Below, in pieces: positions 1 through 12,400 of a stretch of 64,000 nucleotides of DNA. The notes beneath the pieces are model-generated. The model ran no database searches and had not been told where the DNA came from. It saw only the letters and a program-made list of their open reading frames with translations. Position 1 is the stretch's first letter, and every line of letters begins with the position of its first letter. This DNA is from Branchiostoma floridae (taxonomy: Eukaryota > Chordata > Leptocardii > Amphioxiformes > Branchiostomatidae). The stretch spans positions 9,873,539 to 9,937,538 of the forward strand of contig NC_049990.1 of assembly GCF_000003815.2 (NCBI RefSeq), written 5' to 3'. A program made the translations under genes and the position numbers.

Positions 1-2026
1 AGTGTGTTTTCTGAAAAGTAGGACCTTAGTTGTTAACTTGCCACAAATTTTATTCCACTTCAATGACCCAATAACAACAGTGTCGGTACAATCAAGGAGG
101 TCCCTCTTTTTAACCTCCTTAGCACAATGTATGAATTTCTCTCCACAGAGGCTCAGATATAACTAAACACATAACATGTTCTGATGAATTAACCATACAT
201 ACAGACAGGAGGCACGGCAATTCGGGGAACGGAGGGTTAAAATACACTACGCAAAGTTGCAGTGATAGTACAGAAAACGTCCATTTTTGGCGGCACCTCA
301 GGTACGGAGCTTTTATTCCATAGACTTCAACAGATACCCTTTTACTACCATATCGTTCAAGCTAAGGGACATCACTGTTTACATACATAACGTTATTAAT
401 GTGTTGTATTTGTACACCGACCTGAACGGTAAATCAATATAACAGTTAGAATATCGGTACAACTGTACTCATGTAGGAAGTTAATGGTTTATCTTTGTAT
501 GTACACTTTTCTATCATAAATCAATCATAACAAGGTGGTAGAGTTACTTATTGTCAGAAGAATCTTCGCTGCAGATAAAGCACTGTCTTTTCTTCCTTTT
601 TACATCATATTACACAAAAAAGTTCACGAACGAACACAAAAATTGGAGAAACAATTTTGTTCATTTATTACCATCTGAAGTATTGATGAAAAGGTGTATC
701 AGAGTTACAAAGTATGCTCTTACTTTAAAACAAATGTAGGGAGGGAGCTTGTAAATTGCACAAAGGCATGTATATGTATGGCACAGTTAACATCTTCAAA
801 TACACATAAATAATCCAAGTATTGTGTTCCTGCCTGGAATCAAGAGATCAGTGTACAACAGTAGCCTTGTCACCTGCAGCCATAATACTGGTACCCGCAT
901 TTACATTAATTTTATGTTACAATACAATACTGATGAGGCAGCTACAATGGTTCTTTGATTTTTGCAAGAAATTAAAGAACCAGGCAAGTAAAATGTATCC
1001 TGTGGCAGAGTCAATGCTGTATGTACTAAAAAGGTGGGCAACCTCAGCAAAATGAGGACAAAGCATGACACATTTTCGTTAGCTAGTATGTACTACAGGG
1101 GCCATAGAGACAACATACAATGCTGGTGTTTACATGAAGTGGCAAAACATCAAAACTAGGAAAACAAGCCATTTTAGGGCATTCTTCAACTGTCTGTGCC
1201 AAAAGCTGCATTTTTAGGTTAATACATATCCTTAATGGTACAATATCCTGACTGGTCTTTTTTTGCTCTCAGAGATTACAAGAATATGAAGCAAGAAAAT
1301 CTGAGAAACAAGATGTCGAATTGTTGTAGCCTAAGCCATTATTAGTCTAAAAGATAAACACTAAGAAGAATGTTAATACTGTTCTGAACTATGCACGACA
1401 GAAATAAGAAATTTGAGAAGCATTTTTCAGAAATTATTCCTGTGTTAGACAATAGGTAAGGAAAGAATACTGTGACCTTTTTTCTTGGTAAATCCTGGTT
1501 AAAATTCTTTATTCTACCTATCATATAACTGCTATAGACAAAACCTCATCAACTAAGTATTTATGGATTAGATTATTGTCTTACCAATAGGATGTTTTGA
1601 CTAATATGCCTAATATCCACATTTATACACATCAATTTACAACTCACTTCAGTAAGACTGTTAGAGGTAATCTTGTAAACTTTAATTTCCCCATCTTCCA
1701 AGTTATAATGCAGCTAGAAATGATTGCACCATGTAGTAGCATGGATGATTTCCAACTACATAATGTCCAATTGTTTCCTGGCAAAACTGAGTCCCTTCGT
1801 TTTGCTATCTTGTGGCTGTAAAAACCTATAACAGATCTAGAGCATGGGAACTGAATTGATACCTCAACGAGTGTTAATGTAATTCCACAATTGTCTTTGG
1901 TCAAGAGGACCTGGAATGAATGACACGATAACTTGCCTGACCACAGCTAGTTTGGACATTAGCTATATCCTCTCTGACAATTGTGCAGAATTTCTGTACC
2001 AGCATATCTAAAACTAAAGTCTATGT
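1..2026. other. Sequence downstream of ARFGAP1, no gene seen
   Basis: AT-rich sequence with only short, unconserved ORFs. A hairpin-like AAGGAGGTCCCTCTTTTTAA/ACCTCCTT at about 93-126 has a close relative at 15696-15730, so it is probably a dispersed repeat end. A minus-strand AATAAA at 1508-1513 could serve ARFGAP1. Confidence 0.6.
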
Positions 2027-2034
2027 AGATACAG

Positions 2035-2452
2035 CAGGGTTTTCTCCAGACAAATACATTTCCCTCGTCATCATAGGAAAGTCATCCTCACCTACTGAGG
2101 TTACTGGTGCTAATACTCATCTTGTTTATGTTAGAAACCCCAATTTTTCTGTCAAGTTTTCATCAGTTGCTGGCAACAAGATTCTGGATTCAAATGATGG
2201 AGAGCATGTAGGGCTGTCTCCAGCTTAAATTTTTTTTCTGTCCCACTCATTGTTTAGGAGCCCATGTTGTTGATTTTCCTGGTTAAATGTGTCATTTGAA
2301 GCTTATAAAAGTAAATTTTGAATAGTTTCATGTCATTTGGGGACATTTGGGGTAAAATTATTTTCCATCCCAACAAGCACATTTCTGTCCCAGGATGGAA
2401 AGATGGGTCCTTGTGACAGCCCTGATGGAGAGATACGCTGGAGAAAACCCTG
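2035..2452. mobile_element. hAT-like MITE inserted at the end of ARFGAP1
   Basis: Perfect 15-bp terminal inverted repeats CAGGGTTTTCTCCAG enclose 418 bp. They are flanked by AGATACAG at 2027-2034 and TGATACAG at 2453-2460, an 8-bp target duplication with one mismatch. The terminal CAGGG and 8-bp duplication fit the hAT superfamily. There is no transposase frame, so it is non-autonomous. A similar internal stretch (CATTGTTTRGGAGCCC) recurs near 27947 in a FARP intron, suggesting another, decayed copy. The right target duplication lies 8 bp beyond the ARFGAP1 stop codon. Confidence 0.8.
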
Positions 2453-2467
2453 TGATACAGTTAGTAT

Positions 2468-3412
2468 TTAGTCGCTCTTGGCTGATTTATTCCCCTTGCC
2501 TTCCTTGGCGTTGATGGGCAGCCAGTCTCCCTCGTCCCACCCCTTCTCCCAGTCAGGGCTGGACGGCTGCTCCGGTTCAATCCCGTCGTTCCACATCGCG
2601 TCCCAGCTATCCGTACTCTTAGCTTTCGTCTTCTGTGGCGAACGTTTTGACTTCGGAGATGTTTTTGTGACCTTGGTGCTTTTTACATCCTGCTTATCGT
2701 CCAGCCACTGCCAGGCATCGACAGCGCTGTCCGCCTCACCGTTGTTTGCCCCGGGGTTGGAGTCCCAGCCCCAGTCGGAGTTCCAGTCAGGACTGCTAGG
2801 GGGCGTTTCTCTGTGCAGGTGGAGGAGCGGTGTGTCTGAATGGTCAGGGTCCATGTTCCTGTGGAGAGAACTCTGGATGCTTAACTTTCAGTCTGCTGAG
2901 GTAGACCTTTGGCAGACAAATTCTTATTGGATATATACAGGGTTAGGAGGGAGAAGGTTAATTTTACATGTACTTGAGTAAGTGGAACAAACCAGTCAGT
3001 CTGGTGTTGATTTATCCCTTATACTGTTAATTCATTTTCACAGGGGCTAAATTTTGCTGTGGAATGGGACAGGAAGCCGCTGTGTTTTAAGTTTCTGTTT
3101 TAAAAAGTTGAAACAATACACTGGAAACAAGTAAAAATCACCATAAAAATAAAAATGAAAATATTTCAATATCTACAGTAACTGTTGCTTGTATTACAAA
3201 CATGGTATGTTACCATTTGAGGCAGTTTACCTTTTTTTTAAATATAAGAAATAGCAGATAAGGAATCACCTTTGCGCCTCCCTTTTCTGTCGTTCTTGTG
3301 GGTTTCCCAACAGGGTACTTCCCTCGGTTGGTCCTCCGTCATCCAGCACCACAGGCTGGTCTGTAAATATGGACTGCAGGTCCTTCCAGCCTTTCTGACT
3401 CACTGTGGTCAC
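2468..3412 (-). CDS. ARFGAP1: ARFGAP1 exons 12-13: second ALPS region and tryptophan-rich tail
   Basis: Exon 12 (3412-3270) starts [18 protein letters not shown], the counterpart of the second ALPS motif around the conserved GW dipeptide. Exon 13 (2858-2468) encodes a tail with repeated tryptophan/acid motifs ([27 protein letters not shown]). In mammals similar W-acid motifs contact the COPI coat. The tail then becomes lysine-rich and ends at TAA. The stop codon sits only 8 bp from the target-site duplication of an inserted hAT-like element. Confidence 0.9.
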
Positions 3413-6400
3413 CTGAAGCATGAGATAGAGCAAGTCTTCATTTGGTTCAGTTCCTACACAGGACGGTGAAACGTGGCTTGTCCTGGGTAAGGCTAACGTC
3501 ATATTTCCACAAAGGGGCTCAGTCGGGTAGTTTTGGGGAACGAAATGAATGATATAAAAGACAACAAAAGCACAAAACGTACAAAAAATAATTAACAAAA
3601 CATCCTTTGTGCATATTTGCTGGTATAGACTTTAATTTTTCATTTTTACAAACAGCCCGGCCGGGCGACAATTTGGAAATGTGACGTTAGCATAAGCAGT
3701 GCTGTGGAGTTGTGGTTAGTAGCCCTGCTTCTGTATCATCAAGTTGAGGGTTCATCACCTGGCGACAGCTACACACCCTGAGCATGTTAAAGAACCCACC
3801 ACACTTTGTTGCTTAGAGTAGTCAGTGATCAACAACTCTCAAGAACATACCTGGTACTTACCAACGCTTGAGCCATGATTGAGGTGTATGTGATAACAAA
3901 CAAACAAGCAAGCAAACAAACAGAAGTTTTATTTTTACACTAGTTGTGCTACATTGATTAGCCTACAATGGTTAAACAGCGCAGCACCATTCAATGCTAT
4001 TTTACTGTGTCAGTGTTGAACAAAAACCAAATACTTCTCTACATAAGAAACAGAAACTGTTGTGTGTGGTGTACCTTAGTCGCTAACTGTGTAACAGACG
4101 AGCCGACATCACCCAACAAACGCCCTTCTCTGGCCTGAAATCATAAGACAAGTTTGGTATGACACATATGATTATAAATATCCTTTTATCTCTTTACCTT
4201 GGTTACGTTGAAAATAACCAGTATTTGATACTCGTCTAGAGTAGAGGATATATGTGTATGTACATGTATACACACACATACACCTAAATCAAAGTGAGAA
4301 CACAAGTACTTGTAAAAACAAAAAATGTAAACACAATGAAAGTTATGATGTGAAAAAAAGAAATGACAAAAAAGAAAAGACGCCTCAGATTTCTGTCTAT
4401 GGTACCTTTTCCTCAGCACTTTTCCACGACACTTGAACGGTCTCGCCAAGTTTAACCGCCTGTGGAGTAGGAACAGTTCTGAACTGTTTGTTGCATGGCG
4501 TTACTCACTTTAGTAAGACCAATTTCTGACTATATCTGGGTCTGAAATTTGTCTGGTCTGGGTCTTATGGCCCAGTGATTTTACAATTTTTGTTTCAGAT
4601 TCACAGTCACGTGTAAGTTTATATTTTTGCTTCACTGCCAATTAGTTTAAACCTCAATCTAGCCACCATATTGCATTATTGCAAAATGTGCCTGACACTT
4701 TCTTTAATCTCAATGATGAATTTATAACTTGTAGAAGCATTTTTCACATATTTTCTGTAATATCAGCATTTATTTATTGGGAGATTGGTTTTAAGGAGTT
4801 TTTCAGAAATCATTACAAAATTGAGACAGTACCTCAAGTGTGATACTGCCCCATATATAGTCAACACTACCAATCTGTATGTAGGAAGGTCAGTTTTTTT
4901 ATTGTTTTGGTTCTTCCAATGGTCATATGCTAATTATAAACAACAAAAACTAAGGATGATTCGGATGATGATTATTCATATGTTCATGAATGAAATAAGA
5001 ACAGGACATTGCAAACAATGATATGAAGGAAAAAATACAAAATGTATAAAGAGTAGAAAAAAAAGCAAAAGGACCATTGTCCATCATTACCTTTTCACTG
5101 GCTGTGGCACTTAATTTCACGGCCTAGATAATAAGGTGACAAATCATAATCAAACGTCAAAGAAAAGTACTTGACGTAAAAGACAATTGTATAACTGTAT
5201 GATAAAATGGCAAGAAACTTAAAGATAGGGATGATTAAACAATGGAGTGTTTGCATTTAACTGATGATGATCGAATCATCGTTTGCCATGTTGGACAGTT
5301 GGTAACTGGGAGACCCCGGCCAGTTCAATACTGGGGAGGGCATCTTGGTTGGGACTGCACCCGTCTTTTGGAAGGGATGTAAAATGGGGGTCCTGTGTTC
5401 TAGGCAGTACCTTGAGCACATTAAAGATAGGGTGTATCAACCTCTTCATGTAAAAATATATTCTGCTTCTGATACAGCCCTGAAAATTGCTGCCCTATGT
5501 GTTACTGGACACTACAAGGGTCTGAACAAATGAATTATGGTCAAATAAGTACAAATTTGTACCTCTGACCCTTCCAGGTTAACACATGGCAGCATAATAT
5601 ATTCCCACTCACGTTGCCTCAGTGGAGAGTTAAGGACTGGGGTGAGAAGACCGAGGCATCGTGGAATCCGAGATTCCATGCTTACCCGTAAAATACTTAG
5701 GGGGTGGGTGGGTGGGGGGGCTAAAAATTTGACTGCACTTCTTTCCCGTGCTCCCCCCATCTACTAATATCCTCTTCAGCAGAAAAGGTGAAGAATTGCT
5801 CCGAAACTTGATATCATGTGTTGCGCTCTGTTGTTCAGATATAACACAGAAAAGACACCTACACTTGAACAGAACTTTATTGCCCGACAATTGTACATGA
5901 TATGGCAACTATTATTACACAAAGTACCAAATGACTGACACTCGGTTTTATTCCGACTGCTGTACCACATGAGAAAGAGCCATACACTCTTTGTGTCTGG
6001 CGGTAGGCTGTTCCAGACATTGGGCCCACGGTAGGCTATTGATCTTCTGAAGGTCTCTCGCTTAGGCTTTGGGACAACCAGTTGACTACTTGCTTTGGTT
6101 GTTCGTGTACTCTGGTCCCTGCAGTACACAAACATCTAGCGCATGTAGGGTAGTAGTTGCATATAACTTCGGAGCTTTGGATAATCCACACAGATCGGAG
6201 ATATCCCTCTGGTGAAAAACGGCTACACTAGAAACCTACATTGCCTCTGACCGTGGACTGTAGCTAGACTAGTCTACTCTTGCTAGGCTGTGTCCCTCCC
6301 GTCCGGCTCATGATTCACTTGTGAATAGAGGGGGAGTTATATCACATGTCATAAACTCACGCGAGTGGAGATCTCGCGAGAGTTCATTCCATTGTGATAT

Positions 6401-9400
6401 CATTGGGAATCATAATATATTCCCACTCACGTTGCCTCAGTGGAGAGTTAAGGACTGGGGTGAGAAGACCTCGGCACCCGCTTCTCCCGAGTGCCATTAT
6501 TCCCCTAATTTAAGTTCCTACATTTCCCTTCATTTAATCCTCTCCCAATCCTTATTCTTCTCCATTCCCTTTTCCCAATCCTTATTGTCTTCATTCCCCC
6601 AATCCCTTATATTTACTCCCTCACCTCTGTGCCTTTCCGTACAAAACCCTCTACGTATGCATTAAGCCACCTTGACAACACAGCAGCATCCCCTATGGTC
6701 TGCTGCGCATGCTTGTTGTTATCAACAGGGTGGGTGTAAGACTATCACAGTCATCAGTCTTTAGGTGTTCCTCAGGAATGCAGATTGATCCCTGGTTCTC
6801 AGCTAAGTTCCTTGGGCGCCTAAGGTCCGGCTCGAGTGGGACCTGTCCAATCCGAACTCAGTGGAATGGTCGACGACCAGTCCGATTAGATAGAGAACCC
6901 TTAGAGATTACCTGAGACCAACCTCTCCCAGGTTTACAGTAGTTCAACTCATCCTGCGTCGTGTTGGAAATCAAACATTGATTTCTCTGCGTATACAAGA
7001 ACAATATTCCAGCTGCAGAGAAAGCTATCACTACAATGCTTGCTCAGTATCTAACCTGTAACTGTCGACCTTTACGCACAGTTCTATGTATTTCAGTCTG
7101 GACAGGCCCCACTCGCTTCCCGGACCACCAGGCCGAAGCCAGTATGGGTGGCAACAGCTTAAGGGAGCTGAACACGGTCCACGAGTGAGAACTAGGCCAG
7201 CTAAAGGTAGCCAATAAACAGGAACACAGAAAATCCCATGGTAGGAAGGAATGTGACACGAGAAACTCGTCATGATCTTTGTCTTTATTCCAAGCTTGCA
7301 TAACAAGAAACGCAAACACCGGTTCAGTCAACGGTAAAATCACCATCCAACATTACCGTGCAGACGCTGCGGACCTTATCGAAAATTGCATGTCGTCCAA
7401 GGTCACAATCTAATTGTGACAAACGAAGTTCCATTGTTCCCATTGTGTCCTCCATTCCTTTGACCTTTACTTCTGACCTGTCCAACAAGGTAGGTCTTCA
7501 CTGTACTACCGTACGGTTTGTTACCTACCATGGATTTGTTCACCAACCATGCAACAAACCAAACAAAATCTGAGGTTGTCCAACAACCTGTCGTCATATC
7601 AAATGAAACACCGACTCAAATCAAACAAAGTTACGATTACCGTCCACCGGCGCCCGTTGTCTTACAGCGAAAATCCACTATACCGTCTGACGCACCCCGC
7701 TGTCCAACAACGAATTCTCTACACGATTGTCCAACAATCTCACCACACCGTCCACCGGTGCCGTTGTTCAACAGCGAGTACAATATACAACCATGTACTG
7801 CACCCCACCGTCCGACGGTGCCGCTGTCCAACAGCAAATACAACATACAGTCATATACTGCACCACTCCCTCCAACGGTGCCGCTGTCCAACCGCAAATA
7901 CCAGATACAACAAAGTACTGTACCACACCGTCCAACAGCGAATACAACATACAACCATGTACTTGTACTACACCGCCCAACGGTGCCGCTGTCCAACGGC
8001 GTATACAACATACAACCATGTATGTACCGTGCCACACCGTCCGGCGGTGCCGCTGTCCAACAGCGAATACAACATACAACCATGTACTGTACTACACCGT
8101 CCGACGGAGTCCGCTGTCCAACAGCGAATACAACATACAACCATGTATGTACTGTACCACACCGTCCTACAGTGCTGCTGTCCGACAGCGAATACAATAT
8201 ACAACCATGTACTGTACCACACCGTCCAACGGTGCCGCTGTCCAACAGGAAATACAACATACAGTCATATACTATACCACACCGTCCGGCGGCCACGCTG
8301 TCCGACAGCAAATGCAATATACAACAAAGTACTGTACCACACCGTTCAACGGTGCCCGCTGTCTGACAGCAAATACAATATGCAACAATTATTGTACCAA
8401 ACCGTCCGACGGTGCCGCTGTCCAAACAGCAAATACAACATACACGATGTATGTACTGTACCACACCGTCCAACGGTGCCCGCTGTCCGACAGCAAATAC
8501 AATATGCAACAATTACTGTACCAAACCGTCCGACGGTGCCGCTGTCCAAACAGCAAATACAACATACACGATGTATGTACTGTACCACACCGTCCAACGG
8601 TGCCCGCTGTCCGACAGCAAATACAATATGCAACAATTACTGTACCAAACCGTCCGACGGTGCCGCTGTCCAACAGCAAATACAACATACAGGATGTATG
8701 TACTGTACCACACCGTCCAACGGTGCCCGCTGTCCGACAGCAAATACAATATGCAACAATTACTGTACCAAACCGTCCGACGGTGCCGCTGTCCAACAGC
8801 AAATACAATATACACAAATTACTATACCACACCGTCCGACGGTGCCGCTGTCCGACAGCCAATACAATATACAACAATTGCTGTACCAAACCGTTCGACG
8901 GTGCCGCTGTCCGACAGCAAATACAATAAACACAAATTACTGTACCACACCGTCCGACGGTGCTGCTGTCCGACAGCGAATACAATATACAACAATTACT
9001 TTATTACGTCATCCGACGGTGCCGTTGTCCGACAGCGAATTCTAACCAATTAAAACATTAAATCGATCGACGATCCTCAGTCATACAGAGTCAAAACCTA
9101 AAGTTTCCCCACAAAAGTTACGTCCTCGGTACTAAGAAATCAGACCACTGCGCCCCGCTGATCAGCCTGACAGGAGCTGGGGAGGAGAGAATACCGGGTT
9201 AGTGCAAAACTGCGACCCACTCCGAAACTACGTCCCGCTGATCAGCCTGACAGGAGCTGGGGAGGAAAGAACGCCGGGTTAGTGCCGAATTGGGTCCCGC
9301 CAGTCCGCCTGACAGGAGCTGGGGAGGAGAGAACGCCGGGTTAGTGCCGAACTGCTCCCCGCTAGTCAGCCTGACAGGAGCTGGGGAGGAAAGAACGCCG

Positions 9401-12400
9401 GGTTAGTGCCGAACTGCTCCCCGCTAGTCAGCCTGACAGGAGCTGGGGAGGAAAGAACGCCGGGTTAGTGCCGAACTGCTCCCCGCCGATCAGCCCGACA
9501 GGGGCTGTGGTGGAGAGAACGCCGGTTTAGTGCAGACCTGCGACCCGCCCCGAACTGCGCCCCGCCGATCAGCATGACAGGAGCTGGTAAACTGGAAGAA
9601 GGGCACATCACATGTTACGTCATCGCGGCAAAAATTACTGAGAAAACAGAAACATCACGAGTTCACGACGGTTAAAAGATCTCTTACTAGCGTACAGGCT
9701 GTCCGACAACCTGAAGTGCAAAAACAAACACTTTCAGAAAGGATATCACAGTCAACTTGGAATCACCGCTGCAAATTGTTGACTACTGCCCGAGTAATGA
9801 AGTCTTTGAGCCTGGTCCAACCACTTTCCGGGCTGTTGACTGCTCCACAGATTGCAGAAATGCTGGCCTAGCACAGAAAACCATGGCAAAATTGTACGGT
9901 AAAACAGACAAGCAACACTGCTAAAACGAGAGCAGCCCAATCAGGCAACTCTACCCGAAACATGGCGCTTCGGCACACACAGAAAAACACTGACCACCAC
10001 TTTGACGACTGCCCAAAGTTTCCAAAAAATGGCTTAACTCACCCACAGCGGTGTCAGTAATAAGTTTAACCACTACTGTCGTCAGGGGAGGAATGTCAGG
10101 TGCTCCTCCAGGCCCTCGGTGATCAGTTCAGTGTTGTTCTGCTCCATTAGGCTCCTTGCGCGAGAAAACAAGGATTACGGCAGTCCTGGTGGTGATACAG
10201 CCTTGTCTGAATACCTAACTCATGCGAAAAAAACAAACAAACAAGGAAATCACAATGCATCCGAAGCCAAGTTAACCACGCTAAGTTGAATCAATCTCAC
10301 CTGCGCACCCGAACACGTGCGCTCCACATACAGATGCAAATTCCACTCATAAATGACACGAGTATCAGAAGGAACATTTGAAAACTCGAATATGCTCTAA
10401 AACACAAGCTGCACGCCTTAGGAAAGGTGAGCAAACAAATTCACAGAATAATAAAACGAAATTCAGACAGCAAAATGTCTCTGCACTGAGAACACTGTCC
10501 CGCCAAAGCGCGGGAAACAGACCGCCAAACGAAAATTCCAGAACACGCCATATGGCGGCAAGGCAATACTGCGTACCTTCTAGGTTAGTGACACTAACGC
10601 CAAAGGAAACTACTCAGTCCTTTGCTGCCGGCAAGATACGTTCCCAGAAGTAAAAGATGTCACCGGCTTGCACATGGCTGGTACCGCGCTACAGGAGCTC
10701 TGCTTGGCAACGTCCTGTTCGTGCGGCTCATGATTCACTTGTGAATAGAGGGGGAGTTATATCACATGTCATAAACTCACGCGAGTGGAGATCTCGCGAG
10801 AGTTCATTCCATTGTGATATCATTGGGAATCTGTGACCTCAGAAGACAATACAATCTGAAATATACTTACACTTTCTTTTGCTTGTTCTGCTAGTTTGCC
10901 AGCATTCAGGGACAGAGAGCTCCAGGTCTGTAACAGAGAAACACACAATTAAATTTACCATGTCTCAACATACCCTCGATGGTAAAAGGAAAGACCGCTA
11001 AACTGACATCAACTAGGCTAAAAAACAAAACAGGCCTAATATGTCAAATCAGACTGTTGTGAAGTGTACACAGTGTAATTCTTCTTGCCTACATTTCTTA
11101 AGTCAGTAAGTCAACATTTCTTTCTGTCCAGACTTTCTTAAAAAGAATATTGGATGAATATTGGTTTTACTTTTAGTTCTTAATTCTTCTTTAGTCATTT
11201 CATTATTACAACAATATACATACAGATGTGAGTGAAGACAGAGCTCCTGCCCATGCATCTGAGTCACTGCTGGACTTGGTCACGACGGGGGCCGAACCAA
11301 AACCAACAAAGCGACCACCTTGACTGGGAGGCAAATCACTGAAAGGAGACACAAGATTGCAAGGTTATCTATGGATGTTTGTGGTAAAATAAACAGATCA
11401 TTTACATCACTAACAAATCCATTGTCTGTCTGTATCACAGACAAAAGGCCATACCAATCTATTTTCCTGGGGATTAAACATATCCACACAAAATTTTTCC
11501 AAAAGGTGAAGAGGAAAAGAAATGGTTAGGAGAAACTCTTTCATATGACTGTATTTTCAAATGTGCATGGGTACTGTAAATGCAGAAACGTTCACCGTGG
11601 ATTATTGTTTGCGTTTTTTGCTGTGGCCGCTTCACCGCAAAATTAAAACTACCGCGGACATTTTTTCCATGGCAGTAAGACACTACAGTGCATGGTGCTA
11701 CCGCGAACTTAAAACCACCGTGAAAAGTCCTTTTCCCGCTGACGCGAAATTAAATCCCAGCGAACTTAAATGCATTTACAGTATATGTACAATATGTTAA
11801 GCATTACCGGTATCTCTCTAAACCTGGGAACCAACAAATGTTGTTTCTTAAATCTAATTTCTGAGTCATACTCTACAGAATGGAACAATGGTGCTTCCCT
11901 TCACACTGTCATCCCATCACCATCATTAAGGTTTTCTTCTTTCTTTTTCCTGTCTCCTTTTGTGTACACCCTTACCAGTGTGGACCCAATGGACAGAGTC
12001 GCTTGGAAGCAGTGTGAAGACTAGCCAACTGCTGCCCACCCATGTCAGGGACACAAGCAGCAGTATAATCAAATACTAAATACTGCATATAATTTCTGAG
12101 CATGCAGCCTTAGTTACAAGATGTAAGGCTTTAACTCCAATGAAATAACCTCACTGATACTCACTCTGGCCTATTCATGTTCTCCAACTGTTTCCTCCGG
12201 AAGAAGTCTTCTTTTTTGGAGGAGATTTCGTCCCTACATGCACAAAAAGAAGGAATGATCAGACTTGTGCAGTGACAATGGGGATGAATGGGCAGAAACA
12301 TCAACAATATCTTTGAAGGACATCATATGAGACCGTAAAATTGACTCACATTGATATGCTGGAGAACTGACCACCAGACTGGTAGGACGATGTACTATTA

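Larger units (their letters stand above)
6411..10831. repeat. Composite unit 2, same ends as unit 1, carrying two satellites
   Basis: The unit begins with R2 again (6411-6470, identical to 5593-5652) and ends with R1 again (10724-10831, identical to 6304-6411 over 108 bp). The 4.2-kb interior is unlike unit 1. It holds a palindromic minisatellite (about 7640-9045), a 62-bp minisatellite (9150-9595) and a GC-rich stretch with three E2F-like sites near 10500-10530. The whole lies in the ARFGAP1 intron between exons 8 and 9, ending 40 bp from exon 8. I know no family to assign it to. Confidence 0.6.

Noticed and set aside
2478..2981. Plus-strand frame of 167 codons opposite the ARFGAP1 tail
   Set aside because: It is the complement of a conserved coding exon with strong minus-strand protein similarity; the plus frame has none.
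4187..4235. Extra ARFGAP1 exon ending AACCAAG/GTAAAG
   Set aside because: The only acceptor (TCTAG/ACGAG) gives either a stop codon or a phase that does not fit the neighbouring phase-0 exons.
7640..9045. Regularly spaced palindromic repeats resembling a CRISPR array
   Set aside because: The spacers are repeats themselves, the period is 60-66 bp with higher-order units, and the host is an animal.
7518..9053. Several long open frames (up to about 500 codons) on both strands across the minisatellite
   Set aside because: They overlap in three plus frames and one minus frame, follow the 60-bp period and have no family resemblance. The repeat simply lacks stop codons.
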